Positions 33,634 to 42,887 of a DNA stretch of 64,000 bases are shown here, in pieces. The notes under the pieces are model-generated. The model made no database searches. It saw only the letters and a list, made by a program, of their open reading frames with translations, and was not told where the DNA came from. Each line of letters begins with the position of its first letter. Position 1 is the stretch's first letter. Position numbers and translations under genes: made by a program. Source of the stretch: Zhihengliuella sp. (GTDB taxonomy: Bacteria > Actinomycetota > Actinomycetes > Actinomycetales > Micrococcaceae); contig NZ_JAPSJL010000004.1 in the NCBI RefSeq assembly GCF_031178195.1, positions 124,001 through 188,000 on the forward strand, given 5' to 3'.

Positions 33634-34362
33634 ATGGCCGGCATCGAGGGAACGACGCACCGCGGGCAGAGCCGTGTCTGGCCGCGCCGTTCCCCGCGGC
33701 GCCGTGCTCCCGTGCTGGCGTTCCTGGCCGCCGCACTGGTGGCGGTCGCCTGCGCGGGGCCGGCCCAGCCCGGGGCGACCGAGTCTCAGACGCGCACGAC
33801 GACGTCGTCCGCCGTCCTGACGAGCCGGGACCTGCCGGATGTCAGCGCCTGGCCGCGCGTCGACCACGGCGTCCTGAGCTTCCCGCACCCGCCCGGCTGG
33901 ACCGTGGTGGAGCAGCCGGGTGTGCCCGTCGCCGAGCTGCGGGACGGGAACGACGACGCCGTCGCGTACGTCTCCACCCAGCCGTTCACCGCGGACACCG
34001 GCGACCTGGTGCGCTACGGGTACGTGCAGGAGGTGCTGCGGCTCGGCGTCGACACGGGGGCCGACGAGGAGCAGGTGCTCCTCGGGTTCGTGGCCGGGCC
34101 GAGCGCGGAGCCGGGCGTCGGGCGGGGGCTCGCACTGCGCCTGCTCTCACCGGAGGCGGCGGACCGGCTCGTCGAAACCGGCGAGCAGTCGCTGCGGTTC
34201 GACGCGGCCGGCGGCGAGCACGGCGTCTTCTTCAGCTCGGAGGGACTCGTCCGCCTCGGAGGCGAGACGGTGGAGCACCCGGACGACGCGCAGATCGCCG
34301 CATTCATCGAGACCGATCGGTTCAGGGAACTCGCCGCCGTGATGGCCGGCGTCCAACCGTGA
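33634..34362 (+). CDS. Putative lipoprotein, paralog 1
   Basis: The 242-residue exported protein has a basic n-region (RRSPRRRAPVL), a hydrophobic segment AFLAAALVAVAC and a cysteine at about residue 40, a weak lipobox (VAVAC). The mature domain reads LSFPHPPGWTVVEQPGVPVAELRD, then VAYVSTQPFTADTG. It resembles the next gene's GLFTFQHPRDWTFELDE and VAYVSKGQFQGDSD, so the two are tandem paralogs. Function is unknown. It follows the pdh operon after 130 bp and a small hairpin, and starts behind a GGAGG site. Confidence 0.72.
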   Translation: MAGIEGTTHRGQSRVWPRRSPRRRAPVLAFLAAALVAVACAGPAQPGATESQTRTTTSSAVLTSRDLPDVSAWPRVDHGVLSFPHPPGWTVVEQPGVPVAELRDGNDDAVAYVSTQPFTADTGDLVRYGYVQEVLRLGVDTGADEEQVLLGFVAGPSAEPGVGRGLALRLLSPEAADRLVETGEQSLRFDAAGGEHGVFFSSEGLVRLGGETVEHPDDAQIAAFIETDRFRELAAVMAGVQP

Positions 34363-34424
34363 GAGGAGTCGGAGCCAGAACCACCAGCACGCAGGACAGA
34401 GCAAGCAGTGCACAGGAGGTAACC

Positions 34425-35264
34425 ATGCAGACCAGGACGTGGGAGACCAGCAGTAGGCAGACCAGCATCGCGCGGGACAGCGCCTGGCAGGACAAGAGCA
34501 CACAGGTCAGGACCACCCCGGACCGTGCCGTTCGGCGGGGGTCGCGGCGGGCCCGCGCGGCCGCCGGGGCACTCGCGCTCCTGCTCGCCACCGCGGCATG
34601 CGGGGCGGAGGAGCCCGTCGACGGCGGGCCCACCGCATCCGACTCGCTCGCCGCCAGCCCGAGCGACACCCCGGCGAGCGAGGCGCCGGCGGAGTCGACG
34701 CCCGCCGAGGAGACCTCGGCTCCGCCGGTCGACACGTCGGACTGGGTCACCGCGGACAACGGGCTGTTCACGTTCCAGCATCCGCGGGACTGGACGTTCG
34801 AGCTGGACGAGGAGTCCGTCGGGTACGAGCTGGCCGATCCGCAGGGCGAGACGGTCGCCTATGTCTCGAAGGGGCAGTTCCAGGGCGATTCGGACACCGG
34901 CGGCGAGCTGTGGTCGGCGGAGGAACTCGCCCGGGAGCCGCTCTCGACCAACGCCTCGGAGGAGCAGGTCATCCTGACCAGCGTGAAGCAGCGCAGCGAC
35001 GAGGGCGCGGACGACGCCGAGCGCGAGGTCATGGTGCAGATCCTGGAACCGGGGAACGTCGAGACGGTGCTCGGCGATACCGGCGGTCAGCCCTTCTGGT
35101 TCCGCACCGACGACGAGACCGCGGCCGTCTTCATGACGGACGACGACCTGCTGGAGCTCGAGGGTGTCAACGCCCAGACGGACGAACGGCGGATCGCTCA
35201 GTTCCTGGACTCGGAGGAGTACCGCACCATTCTCGAGATCATGCGTTCAGTCGAGGTGAAATAA
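34425..35264 (+). CDS. Putative lipoprotein, paralog 2
   Basis: The 279-residue protein starts at the ATG at 34425 because a perfect AGGAGGTAACC site precedes it; a GTG at 34359 overlapping the previous stop is less likely. The n-region is unusually long (about 47 residues, rich in Thr, Ser, Gln and Arg) before the hydrophobic stretch AAAGALALLLATAAC. After the cysteine comes a Ser/Pro/Ala-rich linker, then the domain shared with the gene upstream. The role is unknown. Co-transcription with paralog 1 is likely, with 62 bp between them. Confidence 0.72.
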   Translation: MQTRTWETSSRQTSIARDSAWQDKSTQVRTTPDRAVRRGSRRARAAAGALALLLATAACGAEEPVDGGPTASDSLAASPSDTPASEAPAESTPAEETSAPPVDTSDWVTADNGLFTFQHPRDWTFELDEESVGYELADPQGETVAYVSKGQFQGDSDTGGELWSAEELAREPLSTNASEEQVILTSVKQRSDEGADDAEREVMVQILEPGNVETVLGDTGGQPFWFRTDDETAAVFMTDDDLLELEGVNAQTDERRIAQFLDSEEYRTILEIMRSVEVK

Positions 35265-35348
35265 GCGGCAGACGCTGAGGCGAGGAGGCCGCGGAGTGGG
35301 CCGGCCCGACGGATGGCGGTCGCCGCCGCCCGCTGACCTCCACCCGCC

Positions 35349-35383
35349 GGGTGCTCTGAGCCCCCCAACCGCCCAGAGCGCCC
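35349..35383. terminator. Hairpin between convergent genes
   Basis: GGGTGCTCTG (35349-35358) pairs with CAGAGCGCCC (35374-35383), with one G-T pair and a 15-base loop. It lies between the lipoprotein and peptidase stops and could end transcription from both sides. No T-run is visible. Confidence 0.5.
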
Positions 35384-35408
35384 GGCCCTGCCGAACCGTC
35401 GGTGCGGG

Positions 35409-37616
35409 CTAGCCCAGCACCTCGGGCAAGTCCGCCGGTTCCTCACCGAGCACGTGCTCGGCCAGATAGCCGAGCACCACCTGGTACCAGACCTTCGCGT
35501 GCTGCGGGGTCAGGATCCAGTGGTTCTCGTCCGGGAAGTACAGGAAGCGGTGCGGCGTGGAGCCGTCCTCGGCCTGCGGCAGCCCGGACTTGGAGAGCAG
35601 CTCGTACCAGAGCCGCAGCCCCTCGCCGATGGGCACCCGGTAGTCCTTGTCCCCGTGGATGACCAGCATCGGCGTGCGGATCCGGTCCACGTAGCGGTGC
35701 GGGGAGTACTTCTCCTGCATCTCCTCGCTCATCTCGCGCGCCCAGTAGTAGGACGCGTCCGTCGTCGGACCGAACCCGTCCAGCGCCCACAGGCTCGCGT
35801 GGGTGACGATCGCCTTGAAGCGGTCGGTCTGGCCGGCCACCCAGTTGGACATGTAGCCGCCGAAGGAGCCGCCCATCGCGGCCGTCCGCGTCGCATCGAT
35901 CTCCTCGCGGGCCTCGACTGCGTCCGTGATCGCCATCAGATCGGTGAACGGCGCGTCGCCCCAGGTGCCCCAGCCGCGGTCGATGAACGACTGCCCGTAG
36001 CCCGTGGACAGGGCGGGATCCGGCAGCAGCACGGCGTAGCCCTGCGCCACGGCCACCCAGGGGGTCCAGCGCCAGCTCCACTGGTTCCACGAGGAGACCG
36101 GCCCGCCGTGGATCCAGAGCAGCAGCGGCGCCGGGGACTCGGCGGAGGCGCCGTCCGGCAGGGCCAGCCAGCCGCGCACGCGGGTGCCGTCGTCCGCCGT
36201 CGTCTCCACCTCGGTCAATCGGCCCGGTAGCTTCGGGCGTTCCACGGGCGAGACCAGGCGGGTCACCGGCACGCACTCGCCGTCGCGGAGGGAGGCCAGG
36301 CCCATCAGGTCGAGCCGCACCGGTTCGGCCGGGTACTCGTAGCTGGCACGCAACGCGTAGGCGGCGGAGCCGTCCGGGGACACCACCACGTCGGAGAACG
36401 CGCCCTCGTCGGTCAGCCGGACCGCCCGGCCCGTGCCGGCGTCCAGGTGGAACACCGGGCTCCGGCCGTCCTCGTCCGCGGTGACCAGCAGGCCGCTGCC
36501 GTTCGGCAGCCAGACGGCGCCCGTGGCCCAGCGGTCCCATCCGGAGGCCAGGTCGCGCTGCTCGCCCGAGTCCAGGTCCAGCAGGCGCAGCTCGGGCCGC
36601 GCGGACCGTTCCGGCGTGGAGCGGATCCAGCGCACGAAGAGCAGCTGCCGGCTGTCGGGGCCGATGCGCACCGGCTCGTACTCGTACTCCGCGTCCGACG
36701 CGAGCAGCGTGGTCCGCTCACCGGTCGCGAGGTCCACGCGCACGACGTCGGTGCGCTGGCTCCCGAGGCCCTCCGGCACCATCCAGGCGGAGACGAGGAA
36801 TGTGCCGTCCGGCGCCAGGTCCCACGGCGCCTCGACCAGGTGCCGTCCGGCGTCCGGGGTGAGGTCGCGGAGCTCGGCGCGCTCGTCGGCCTGCGCGTCG
36901 TCGGCATGCTCGGCCGCGTAGAGGCGCGGCGCGTCCGGGCCGAGGTCGTGGTCCCAGAAGCGGACCGGGTAGCCGTCGTGCAGGATCGCGTTGACCTTGC
37001 GGTCCTTGCGCTGCTTGCGGCCCTCCTTCTCGGCGTCCAGGTCGGTGGCGCGGGGCAGGGCGGACGCCTGCACGACGACGGTGCTCGCCGGGCCCTCGGC
37101 CGTCGAGGCCCTGCCCCCGGCCGTTCCCTGGACGGCATTGGTCAGGACCGCGCCGATGCCGCCCGGGTGCTCGGCCACCCTGTAGGCCTCGCCGCCCCAG
37201 GCGGGCAGGCGCCACAGTGCGGGCGCGTCGTCGTCCTCCCCCTGGGGGCGCGAGGCCACGAACAGCAGGTCGCCCTCCAGGGTGAAGCGGGCCTGCGACT
37301 CGCCGCGGTTGTCCTTCACGTGCTGCGCGCCGCGGGTCAGGCGGCGGGCCGGCCGCTGGCCGTCGGGGTCGATCTCCCAGAGGCCGGTCACGTACCGGGT
37401 GGACTCGGCGTCGAGCTCGCTGACGCCGGTGACGAGCCGCCGGCCGTCGGGGGAGAGGGCCAGTCCACCGAGCCGGCGGAGCCCGATGAATCGGTCGAGG
37501 TCGTCGAACGGCGTCGCCGGCGCCGAGGCGTCTCCCGGGTGGGAGGAGGCGTGTCCGGAGGCGCCGCCGTCGGACGATTTCTGAAACAAGTCTTGAGTGT
37601 GTGCCACGCGACACAT
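35409..37616 (-). CDS. S9 family prolyl oligopeptidase-like serine peptidase
   Basis: The 735-residue protein has an N-terminal beta-propeller region (residues 40-480, with repeats such as RRLVTGVSELDAES and GSGLLVTADEDGRSPVFHLD) and a C-terminal alpha/beta-hydrolase domain. The nucleophile is the Ser in AAMGGSFGGYMSNWVAG. Candidate partners are Asp in IHGDKDYRVPIGEG and His in FPDENHWIL. This is the S9C/acylaminoacyl-peptidase layout. It is cytoplasmic, with no signal peptide. The start at 37616 has GGGAG seven bases upstream; a GTG at 37607 is the alternative. Confidence 0.9.
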   Translation of the reverse strand: MCRVAHTQDLFQKSSDGGASGHASSHPGDASAPATPFDDLDRFIGLRRLGGLALSPDGRRLVTGVSELDAESTRYVTGLWEIDPDGQRPARRLTRGAQHVKDNRGESQARFTLEGDLLFVASRPQGEDDDAPALWRLPAWGGEAYRVAEHPGGIGAVLTNAVQGTAGGRASTAEGPASTVVVQASALPRATDLDAEKEGRKQRKDRKVNAILHDGYPVRFWDHDLGPDAPRLYAAEHADDAQADERAELRDLTPDAGRHLVEAPWDLAPDGTFLVSAWMVPEGLGSQRTDVVRVDLATGERTTLLASDAEYEYEPVRIGPDSRQLLFVRWIRSTPERSARPELRLLDLDSGEQRDLASGWDRWATGAVWLPNGSGLLVTADEDGRSPVFHLDAGTGRAVRLTDEGAFSDVVVSPDGSAAYALRASYEYPAEPVRLDLMGLASLRDGECVPVTRLVSPVERPKLPGRLTEVETTADDGTRVRGWLALPDGASAESPAPLLLWIHGGPVSSWNQWSWRWTPWVAVAQGYAVLLPDPALSTGYGQSFIDRGWGTWGDAPFTDLMAITDAVEAREEIDATRTAAMGGSFGGYMSNWVAGQTDRFKAIVTHASLWALDGFGPTTDASYYWAREMSEEMQEKYSPHRYVDRIRTPMLVIHGDKDYRVPIGEGLRLWYELLSKSGLPQAEDGSTPHRFLYFPDENHWILTPQHAKVWYQVVLGYLAEHVLGEEPADLPEVLG

Positions 37617-37786
37617 CCTGTCACTCCCGGCGCGCACTTTCCAGAGGGGCGGCGATTTTGACCGGCGGGGGTGCCTGCACGACGGCGGCCCGCGACATCC
37701 CCGCTCGGGATCCGCGGGCCGCCGTTGCGGCCCTGCCGCTGCACCTGCCGCTGTACCTGCCGGCGGCAGTGCCGCGAGCGCTGAGC

Positions 37787-38785
37787 TCAGGCGGCGAGCA
37801 CCGCGGACTCCAGTCGCGCGTAGCTGCTCTCCATGCCGTCCACCATGCCGGTGGCGACCGCCGCCTCCCGCGACTCGCGGTCCGGGTAGACGATCACCAG
37901 CGTGAGCAGGGTGCCGTCCTCCACGGGCGTCAGCGTCATCTCGTTCCGGGTGACGGCGTCCATCTGCACGGACTCCGGGAGCCCCTCGGCGCCCACCATC
38001 TGCTCCGTGCTGACCAGCCGGTACGGCGCGTGGGCCTCCAGCACCTCGCCGGCGAAGCCGAAGCGCTGGGCACCGTCGTCGGAAGCCCACTCGTAGCGGT
38101 AGGAGCCGCCGGGCTCCACGCTCGTCTCGCAGACGGGCATGGTCCAGCCGTCCGGGCCGAGCATCCAGCGCGAGACCAGGGCCGGATCCTCGTGCGCGCG
38201 CCAGACCTGCTCCACGTCGCCCCGGATCACACGGGTGACGCGCAGTCGGGTGTCGTCGAGCGTCTCCGCGGCCGTGACGCCGCCGGCGGCGAAGGCCCTC
38301 AGGTCGGCGACGACGTCGTCGATCTGGCCCATGGCCTGCCGCATGCCCTCCTCCATGCCCATGGCGCTGAGCTGCTCCAGCTCGGCGGCAGAGGCGAAGT
38401 AGGACGTGGCGATCATGCGCGACCCGGTCTCCGTGGGCTCGAAGGAGAACTCCATCCGGATCTGCGGCATGTCCCGGTTCGGCTCGCCGTCGTCGCCCAG
38501 GAATCCGTCCAGGACGGAGAACGACGACGGCGCCTCCACGCTCAGCCACTCCCAGTAGCCGCCGGGGGTGTCGCCCTCGGGGCCGGTCATGAAGTACGTG
38601 GTCAGGCCGCCGGGGTAGGCATCGTGGCGGGTGAAGGTGGCCGGATAGCTGGGCGGTCCCCAGAACTTCTCCAGCTGGCGTGGGTCCATGTACGCGTCCC
38701 AGAGGCGGCGCACCGGGACGGGGAATTCGGCCGTCACCGTGAGGGTGAGGGCGTCGGTGTCCTTGTCGACTGTGGTGATGGGCAT
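37787..38785 (-). CDS. Double SRPBCC/AHSA1-domain protein
   Basis: The 332-residue protein holds two tandem AHSA1-like domains. The first begins VTAEFPVPVRRLWDAYMDPRQLEKFWGPP (about residues 14-165). The second begins VTRVIRGDVEQVWRAHEDPALVSRWMLGPDGWTMP (about 183-330). Each carries the FWGP/WxLGP strand typical of the family. Such proteins often lie downstream of an ArsR regulator in actinobacteria, as here. The ligand is unknown. It is transcribed after the ArsR gene on the same strand, about 120 bp away. Confidence 0.87.
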   Translation of the reverse strand: MPITTVDKDTDALTLTVTAEFPVPVRRLWDAYMDPRQLEKFWGPPSYPATFTRHDAYPGGLTTYFMTGPEGDTPGGYWEWLSVEAPSSFSVLDGFLGDDGEPNRDMPQIRMEFSFEPTETGSRMIATSYFASAAELEQLSAMGMEEGMRQAMGQIDDVVADLRAFAAGGVTAAETLDDTRLRVTRVIRGDVEQVWRAHEDPALVSRWMLGPDGWTMPVCETSVEPGGSYRYEWASDDGAQRFGFAGEVLEAHAPYRLVSTEQMVGAEGLPESVQMDAVTRNEMTLTPVEDGTLLTLVIVYPDRESREAAVATGMVDGMESSYARLESAVLAA

Positions 38786-38907
38786 GGTTCTGACCTTCCT
38801 GGGTGGGGCGGTGCGTTCGGCGGGGCGGGATCGGTGGGGCCGGTCCTGCGGGTCGGTCCGCGCCGCCGTCGTGCGGTGGGTGGGTGGCGGCCGGATGTGC
38901 CTAACGG

Positions 38908-39306
38908 TTATCCGGTGGTGGGCGAGTCCTCGGCGAAGAGGGCGTCCATGCGGCCGATCCGGCCGCGCCAGATCTCCTCGAACCCGCGGAGGAGATCCTG
39001 GATGCGTTCGATGCGTTCGGGGACGCCACGGACGATCCGTTCGCGTCCGCGGGACTCCTTCACGACGAGTCCTGCGGCTTCGAGTGCCGTGACGTGTTTC
39101 TGGACGGCGGCGAAACTCATGTCGTAGTCGCCGGCGAGCTCGGAGATCGTGGCCTCCGAGGTCAGCGTGCGGCGGACGATGTCCCGCCGGGTGGCGTCGG
39201 CCAGGGCCCGGAAGAGGCGGTCGACCTCGGCATCGGTGAGCTCGGCCGTGCTCGGCGCGCCGGTGCCCGGCTCGGCGGTGGTGCGTGCCTGGTGCCCGAT
39301 GATCAT
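38908..39306 (-). CDS. ArsR-family (SmtB/ArsR HTH) transcriptional repressor
   Basis: The 132-residue winged-helix regulator has residues 24-110 reading VDRLFRALADATRRDIVRRTLTSEATISELAGDYDMSFAAVQKHVTALEAAGLV, the classic ArsR DNA-binding fold. It lacks the ELCVCDL metal site, so it belongs to the metal-free group that controls AHSA1-type genes. The start at 39306 has GGGAGAAG upstream. A longer start at 39372 would read over the operator-like palindrome and is less likely. It probably represses itself and the downstream double SRPBCC gene. Confidence 0.88.
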   Translation of the reverse strand: MIIGHQARTTAEPGTGAPSTAELTDAEVDRLFRALADATRRDIVRRTLTSEATISELAGDYDMSFAAVQKHVTALEAAGLVVKESRGRERIVRGVPERIERIQDLLRGFEEIWRGRIGRMDALFAEDSPTTG

Positions 39307-39369
39307 GGCTTCTCCCGCTGCTCTCGTGTCGGCGGTCCGCTGGTTCGCGGCGCCTCGTCGGTTGATATG

Positions 39370-39383
39370 CAACCAACTGGTTG
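39370..39383. promoter_or_regulatory. Candidate ArsR operator
   Basis: CAACCA-ac-TGGTTG is a perfect inverted repeat with a two-base spacer in an AT-rich patch (ATATGCAACC...GTATGTTA), 64 bases upstream of the ArsR start. Size and place suit autoregulation by the ArsR protein. Confidence 0.6.
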
Positions 39384-39442
39384 TATGTTAGGCACGTCAC
39401 GAAATCCTGCGCAAGGGGTTCCCGGAAGAATTCTCAACCGAA

Positions 39443-39757
39443 TCAGCGGTGGCGCCGAGCGGCCCAGGCCTCCTGCAGGAGTTCGGAGAGCTCGGCCTCG
39501 TCGACGTGGTCGAGACGGGCCAGAACGCTGGCGTGCCCGGCGTAGTGATCGGTGGTGAAGTACTTCTCCGGCGCGCTCTGCAGCAGAGCCTCGCGCTCGC
39601 CGAGATCGCGGACCCAGCAGACCAGCACGCCGGGCTCCTCATGCAAGCGGGCGAAGGGTCTGCCGCCCACGTAGAACGCCGGCATCCCGTACGAGGGTTT
39701 CTCCGTGACGCCGGGCAGGGCCACGGCCAGCCGCCGGACGTCGTCGTCGGTGCTCAT
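39443..39757 (-). CDS. MmcQ/YjbR family DNA-binding protein
   Basis: The 104-residue protein begins MSTDDDVRRLAVALPGVTEKPSYGMPAFYVGGRPFARL. It ends with YAGHASVLARLDHVDEAELSELLQEAWAARR. The ALPGVTE opening, the PAF-V-GKxFA strand and the helical end are typical of MmcQ/YjbR proteins, which have a CyaY-like fold and a proposed DNA-binding role. Function in the cell is unknown. It stands alone. Confidence 0.85.
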   Translation of the reverse strand: MSTDDDVRRLAVALPGVTEKPSYGMPAFYVGGRPFARLHEEPGVLVCWVRDLGEREALLQSAPEKYFTTDHYAGHASVLARLDHVDEAELSELLQEAWAARRHR

Positions 39758-39912
39758 GGTGGCCCCCGGTGCTCTGCGATGTGATCGTTCCCGGGCCGAT
39801 CCGCCCGTGGCCCCGACGCTACTCGCGACGCCGACGACAGGGAACGGTGGGAGGGTCGCACATTCTCCTAGGGGCTCGCGTAGTCTGGCGTCCACATGTG
39901 GGAGAGGCAGGG

Positions 39913-41143
39913 ATGAGCGTGACTGAAATGCCTCTCGGTCCCCGCACGCGCCTCTATGTCTCCAACGGCGCAGACATAGCTGGGCGATCCCTCGCCGACT
40001 ACGTGGTCGACGTCGTCGCCGTGACGGCTCTCGGGGCATCGGCGCTACAGATGGGCGTCCTCAATCTCCTCCAGACGGTACCCATGATGTTTGTTGGCGG
40101 TGCCCATCGGGGTGCTGATCGATCGGCGCTCGACGATCAGGCCGCTCGTCGTGTCGCAGCTGCTGCGTGCCGTGCTCGTGGCTGGTTTGGTGGCCGTCGC
40201 TGCCGCAGACCAGCTCTCGCTGGTATGGATCGCCGGCTTCGTCCTGCTCTCGGGGCTATTGGCGACGTTCGCGGAGGCCGGCCAGGCCAAGGCCGTGGCT
40301 CGCACCGTGGCTCCCGGTGACGTGGGTGGCGCATACGGTGCACTGCAGGCGACTGATTCCGCCGCAGGCGTCGTCGTGCCTGCAGTGGCGGGAGTTCTCC
40401 TGACGGAGACGGGCGCGCCGACTGCGCTGTCCGTCTCGGCTGCCCTGGCGCTGTCGGGCGGGCTGGCTCTGCTCAGCCGGTCGTGGCCTGCCACGCGGAC
40501 GGTCGAGGAGGGGCTGCGTCAGCGATCCCTCCGCGCGGGAGCGGTCGCCTTCCTCCGTGAGGCAGAGGACGGCTTCTCCTTGGTGTGGACGAGCCGGCGC
40601 CTGCGTCATCTGACGGTCGCGTCCTTCCTGCTCGGGTTGGGGTTGGCGGCCTACTCGGCGGTCGAATCGATCTACGTCCTGCGGGATCTCGACGTCGCCG
40701 TGGTGCATTTCGGCCTGATCGTCTCCGCCGGTGCCGTCGGCGGATTGATCGGGAGCGTTGCCTCCGGCCGATTCGTGCGGCGTTTCGGGCGAATCCGGCT
40801 GACCCAGCTGACGTTCGTTCTGACCGTTCTGAGTGCGCTGCTGCTCTTCGTCCCACTCTTCGCTCCGGAGATCGCGGTCGTTGTTCTGGCCGTGCAGTTC
40901 TTCCTGTGGGGAGCGTTTGTCGTGGCGAACAACGTCCAGGTCGCTGCGCTGGTGATGCAGACCGTGCCTGAGAACGCGATCGGACGGGTCATGGCGACAC
41001 GTCGCACCGCGACTATGGGCTCGATCCTGCTCGGCAGCCTTGTCGGAGGCGCTCTGGGCGGTGCAGCAGGCACCGTCTGGGTGCTCGTGCTCTTCGTCGG
41101 CTTGCTCGTGGGAGCGGCGGCCTTCGCATTCCGTGCCGACTGA
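39913..41143 (+). pseudogene. MFS transporter split by a +1 frameshift
   Basis: From the ATG at 39913 the frame reads MSVTEMPLGPRTRLYVSNGADIAGRSL to LLQTVPMM. The sense then moves to the next frame at about 40090, which reads LLAVPIGVLIDRRSTIRPLVVSQLLRAV and continues as a normal twelve-helix MFS protein to 41143. Removing one T from the TTT at 40090-40092 restores a continuous product of about 409 residues. It is most like the MFS_3 enterobactin/macrolide-type exporters. Whether this is a real mutation or a sequencing error cannot be told. GC is slightly below that of its neighbours. Confidence 0.72.
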
Positions 41144-41439
41144 GAGAAACTTCGGCACAACGTGGACTCGATGCCCCTGAACAGGGCCGAAGTCATGGCC
41201 GCGCCCGCCCGCAAGTCTAGGAATGTCTAGCCCTGTCGATACTTCTCGCTAGACAAGCGCGGCGGAGGTCTGGGATTCCGGACTCGAACGGTCCCAGCCC
41301 CGTTGTTGCGGGGCGCCGCACGCGGTTCCATGGAAGGGCGCGACGGTGATGCGGCGCACAACGGAGTGCCCGCCCCGTCGTCGACCCCCCATTCCGAACC
41401 AGCCCCGCGAACCGGGCCACGAGCCCCCGAAAGCACCTC

Positions 41440-42771
41440 ATGACCTCCTCGCTCTCCTCCCCGACCTCGCCGCCGGCCACGCGCCCGGGCGACGTCGCCC
41501 GCTTCGCGCTCTACAGCGCCATCGGACTCCTCGTCTTCTTCGTCCCCGTCACCCTCGGCGGAACCACCACGATCCTGCTCGACCATGCGGTGAGCTTGCT
41601 GCGCGAGCACGGCGCCGGCGTCGTGCCCTACTACGCCCTGCTGGTCATCCTCGCCGGGACGGTGGCACCGTTCGTCACGGGGGCGTGGCGCGCCTCCCGG
41701 CTGAAGACGGTGTTCGCGTTCCTGAACATCGTCGGCCTGACGGTCGGCATCGCCATGGTCGCCGGCATCGGGCCGGCCTGGCTCATGGACGAGCAGATGG
41801 GACCGTTCCTCTTCAACGCCCTGGTGATCCCCGTGGGCCTGATCGTGCCGATCGGCGCGATCTTCCTCGCCATGCTCGTGGGCTACGGCCTGATGGAGTT
41901 CCTGGGCGTCTTCCTCCAGCCCGTGATGCGCCCGCTGTGGCGCACGCCGGGGCGTTCGGCGATCGACGCCGTCGCGTCCTTCGTGGGCAGCTACTCCCTG
42001 GCGCTGCTGATCACCAACCGCGTCTACCGCCGCGGCCGCTACACCGGCCGCGAGGCGGCCATCATCGCCACCGGCTTCTCGACTGTCTCGGCCAGCTTCA
42101 TGGTGATCGTCGCCAAGACCCTGGGCCTGATGGACCACTGGCTCCTGTACTTCCTGACCGCCCTGGTGGTCACCTTCGCCGTCACCGCCATCACGGTGCG
42201 CATCCCGCCGCTCAGCCGCATCCCGGACGTCCCGTACCCGGGCGTCGAGCACGTGCCGGAGCCCAAGCCCACCGGCAACCGGTTCGCTTACGCGTGGCGG
42301 GAGGCCCTGACGACCCTGCGCGAGGCGCCGTCGCTGCCGCGCAACATCGCCGTCAACGTGCTCGACGGCCTGAAGATGGCGATGGCCATCCTGCCCTCGA
42401 TCCTCTCGGTCGGGCTGATCGGTCTGGTGCTCGCGCGTTACACGCCGATCTTCGACTGGATCGGCTACGTGTTCGCTCCCTTCGCGTGGGTGGTGGGGCT
42501 GGAGGATCCGCTGCTGGTAGGCAAGGCCTCGGCCACGGGCATCGCCGAGATGTTCCTGCCGGCCACGCTCGCCGCCGATCACGCCTCGCTCGAGCTGCGG
42601 ATGGTGATCGGGATCGTCTGCGTCGCCGCGATCATCTTCTTCTCGGCCCTGGTGCCCTGCATCCTGGCCACGGACATCCCGCTGCCGCTGTGGACCATGG
42701 TGGTCATCTGGTTCGAGCGCGTCGCCCTGACCATCCTGATCGCGACGCCGGTGGTCCGCCTGCTGTTATAG
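41440..42771 (+). CDS. YjiH-type nucleoside-gate family transporter
   Basis: The 443-residue membrane protein has ten or more hydrophobic segments. The YjiH/Gate-domain pattern is visible: FALYSAIGLLVFFVPVTLGG at the start, GSYSLALLITNRVYRRGRYTGREAAIIATGFSTVSASFMVIVAKTL in the middle and SALVPCILATDIPLP near the end. The family is thought to move nucleosides or other small solutes, but no substrate is proven. It is transcribed alone, after 296 bp of non-coding DNA that holds a few TCTAG repeats and no gene. Confidence 0.85.
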   Translation: MTSSLSSPTSPPATRPGDVARFALYSAIGLLVFFVPVTLGGTTTILLDHAVSLLREHGAGVVPYYALLVILAGTVAPFVTGAWRASRLKTVFAFLNIVGLTVGIAMVAGIGPAWLMDEQMGPFLFNALVIPVGLIVPIGAIFLAMLVGYGLMEFLGVFLQPVMRPLWRTPGRSAIDAVASFVGSYSLALLITNRVYRRGRYTGREAAIIATGFSTVSASFMVIVAKTLGLMDHWLLYFLTALVVTFAVTAITVRIPPLSRIPDVPYPGVEHVPEPKPTGNRFAYAWREALTTLREAPSLPRNIAVNVLDGLKMAMAILPSILSVGLIGLVLARYTPIFDWIGYVFAPFAWVVGLEDPLLVGKASATGIAEMFLPATLAADHASLELRMVIGIVCVAAIIFFSALVPCILATDIPLPLWTMVVIWFERVALTILIATPVVRLLL

Positions 42772-42887
42772 CGGCCGTCCCCGGCTGCCACCCCTCGCGA
42801 CGGCGTGATCCAATCGCCGTCGATTCGTGGCCGAATCGAGCCCCGCCGGGGCTACCGTGCCGGCGTCCCCGGTGGTTCGCTTGCACT

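Noticed and set aside
34322-34771. Hydrophobic minus-strand frame opposite the second lipoprotein start
   Set aside because: The hydrophobicity comes from the CAG/GAC-rich sense strand read backwards. There is no good ribosome binding site, and the sense gene has a perfect one.
41280-41330. TTCGAGTCC on the minus strand, resembling a tRNA T-loop
   Set aside because: The five bases on either side do not pair as a T-stem, and no acceptor or anticodon stem can be drawn around it.
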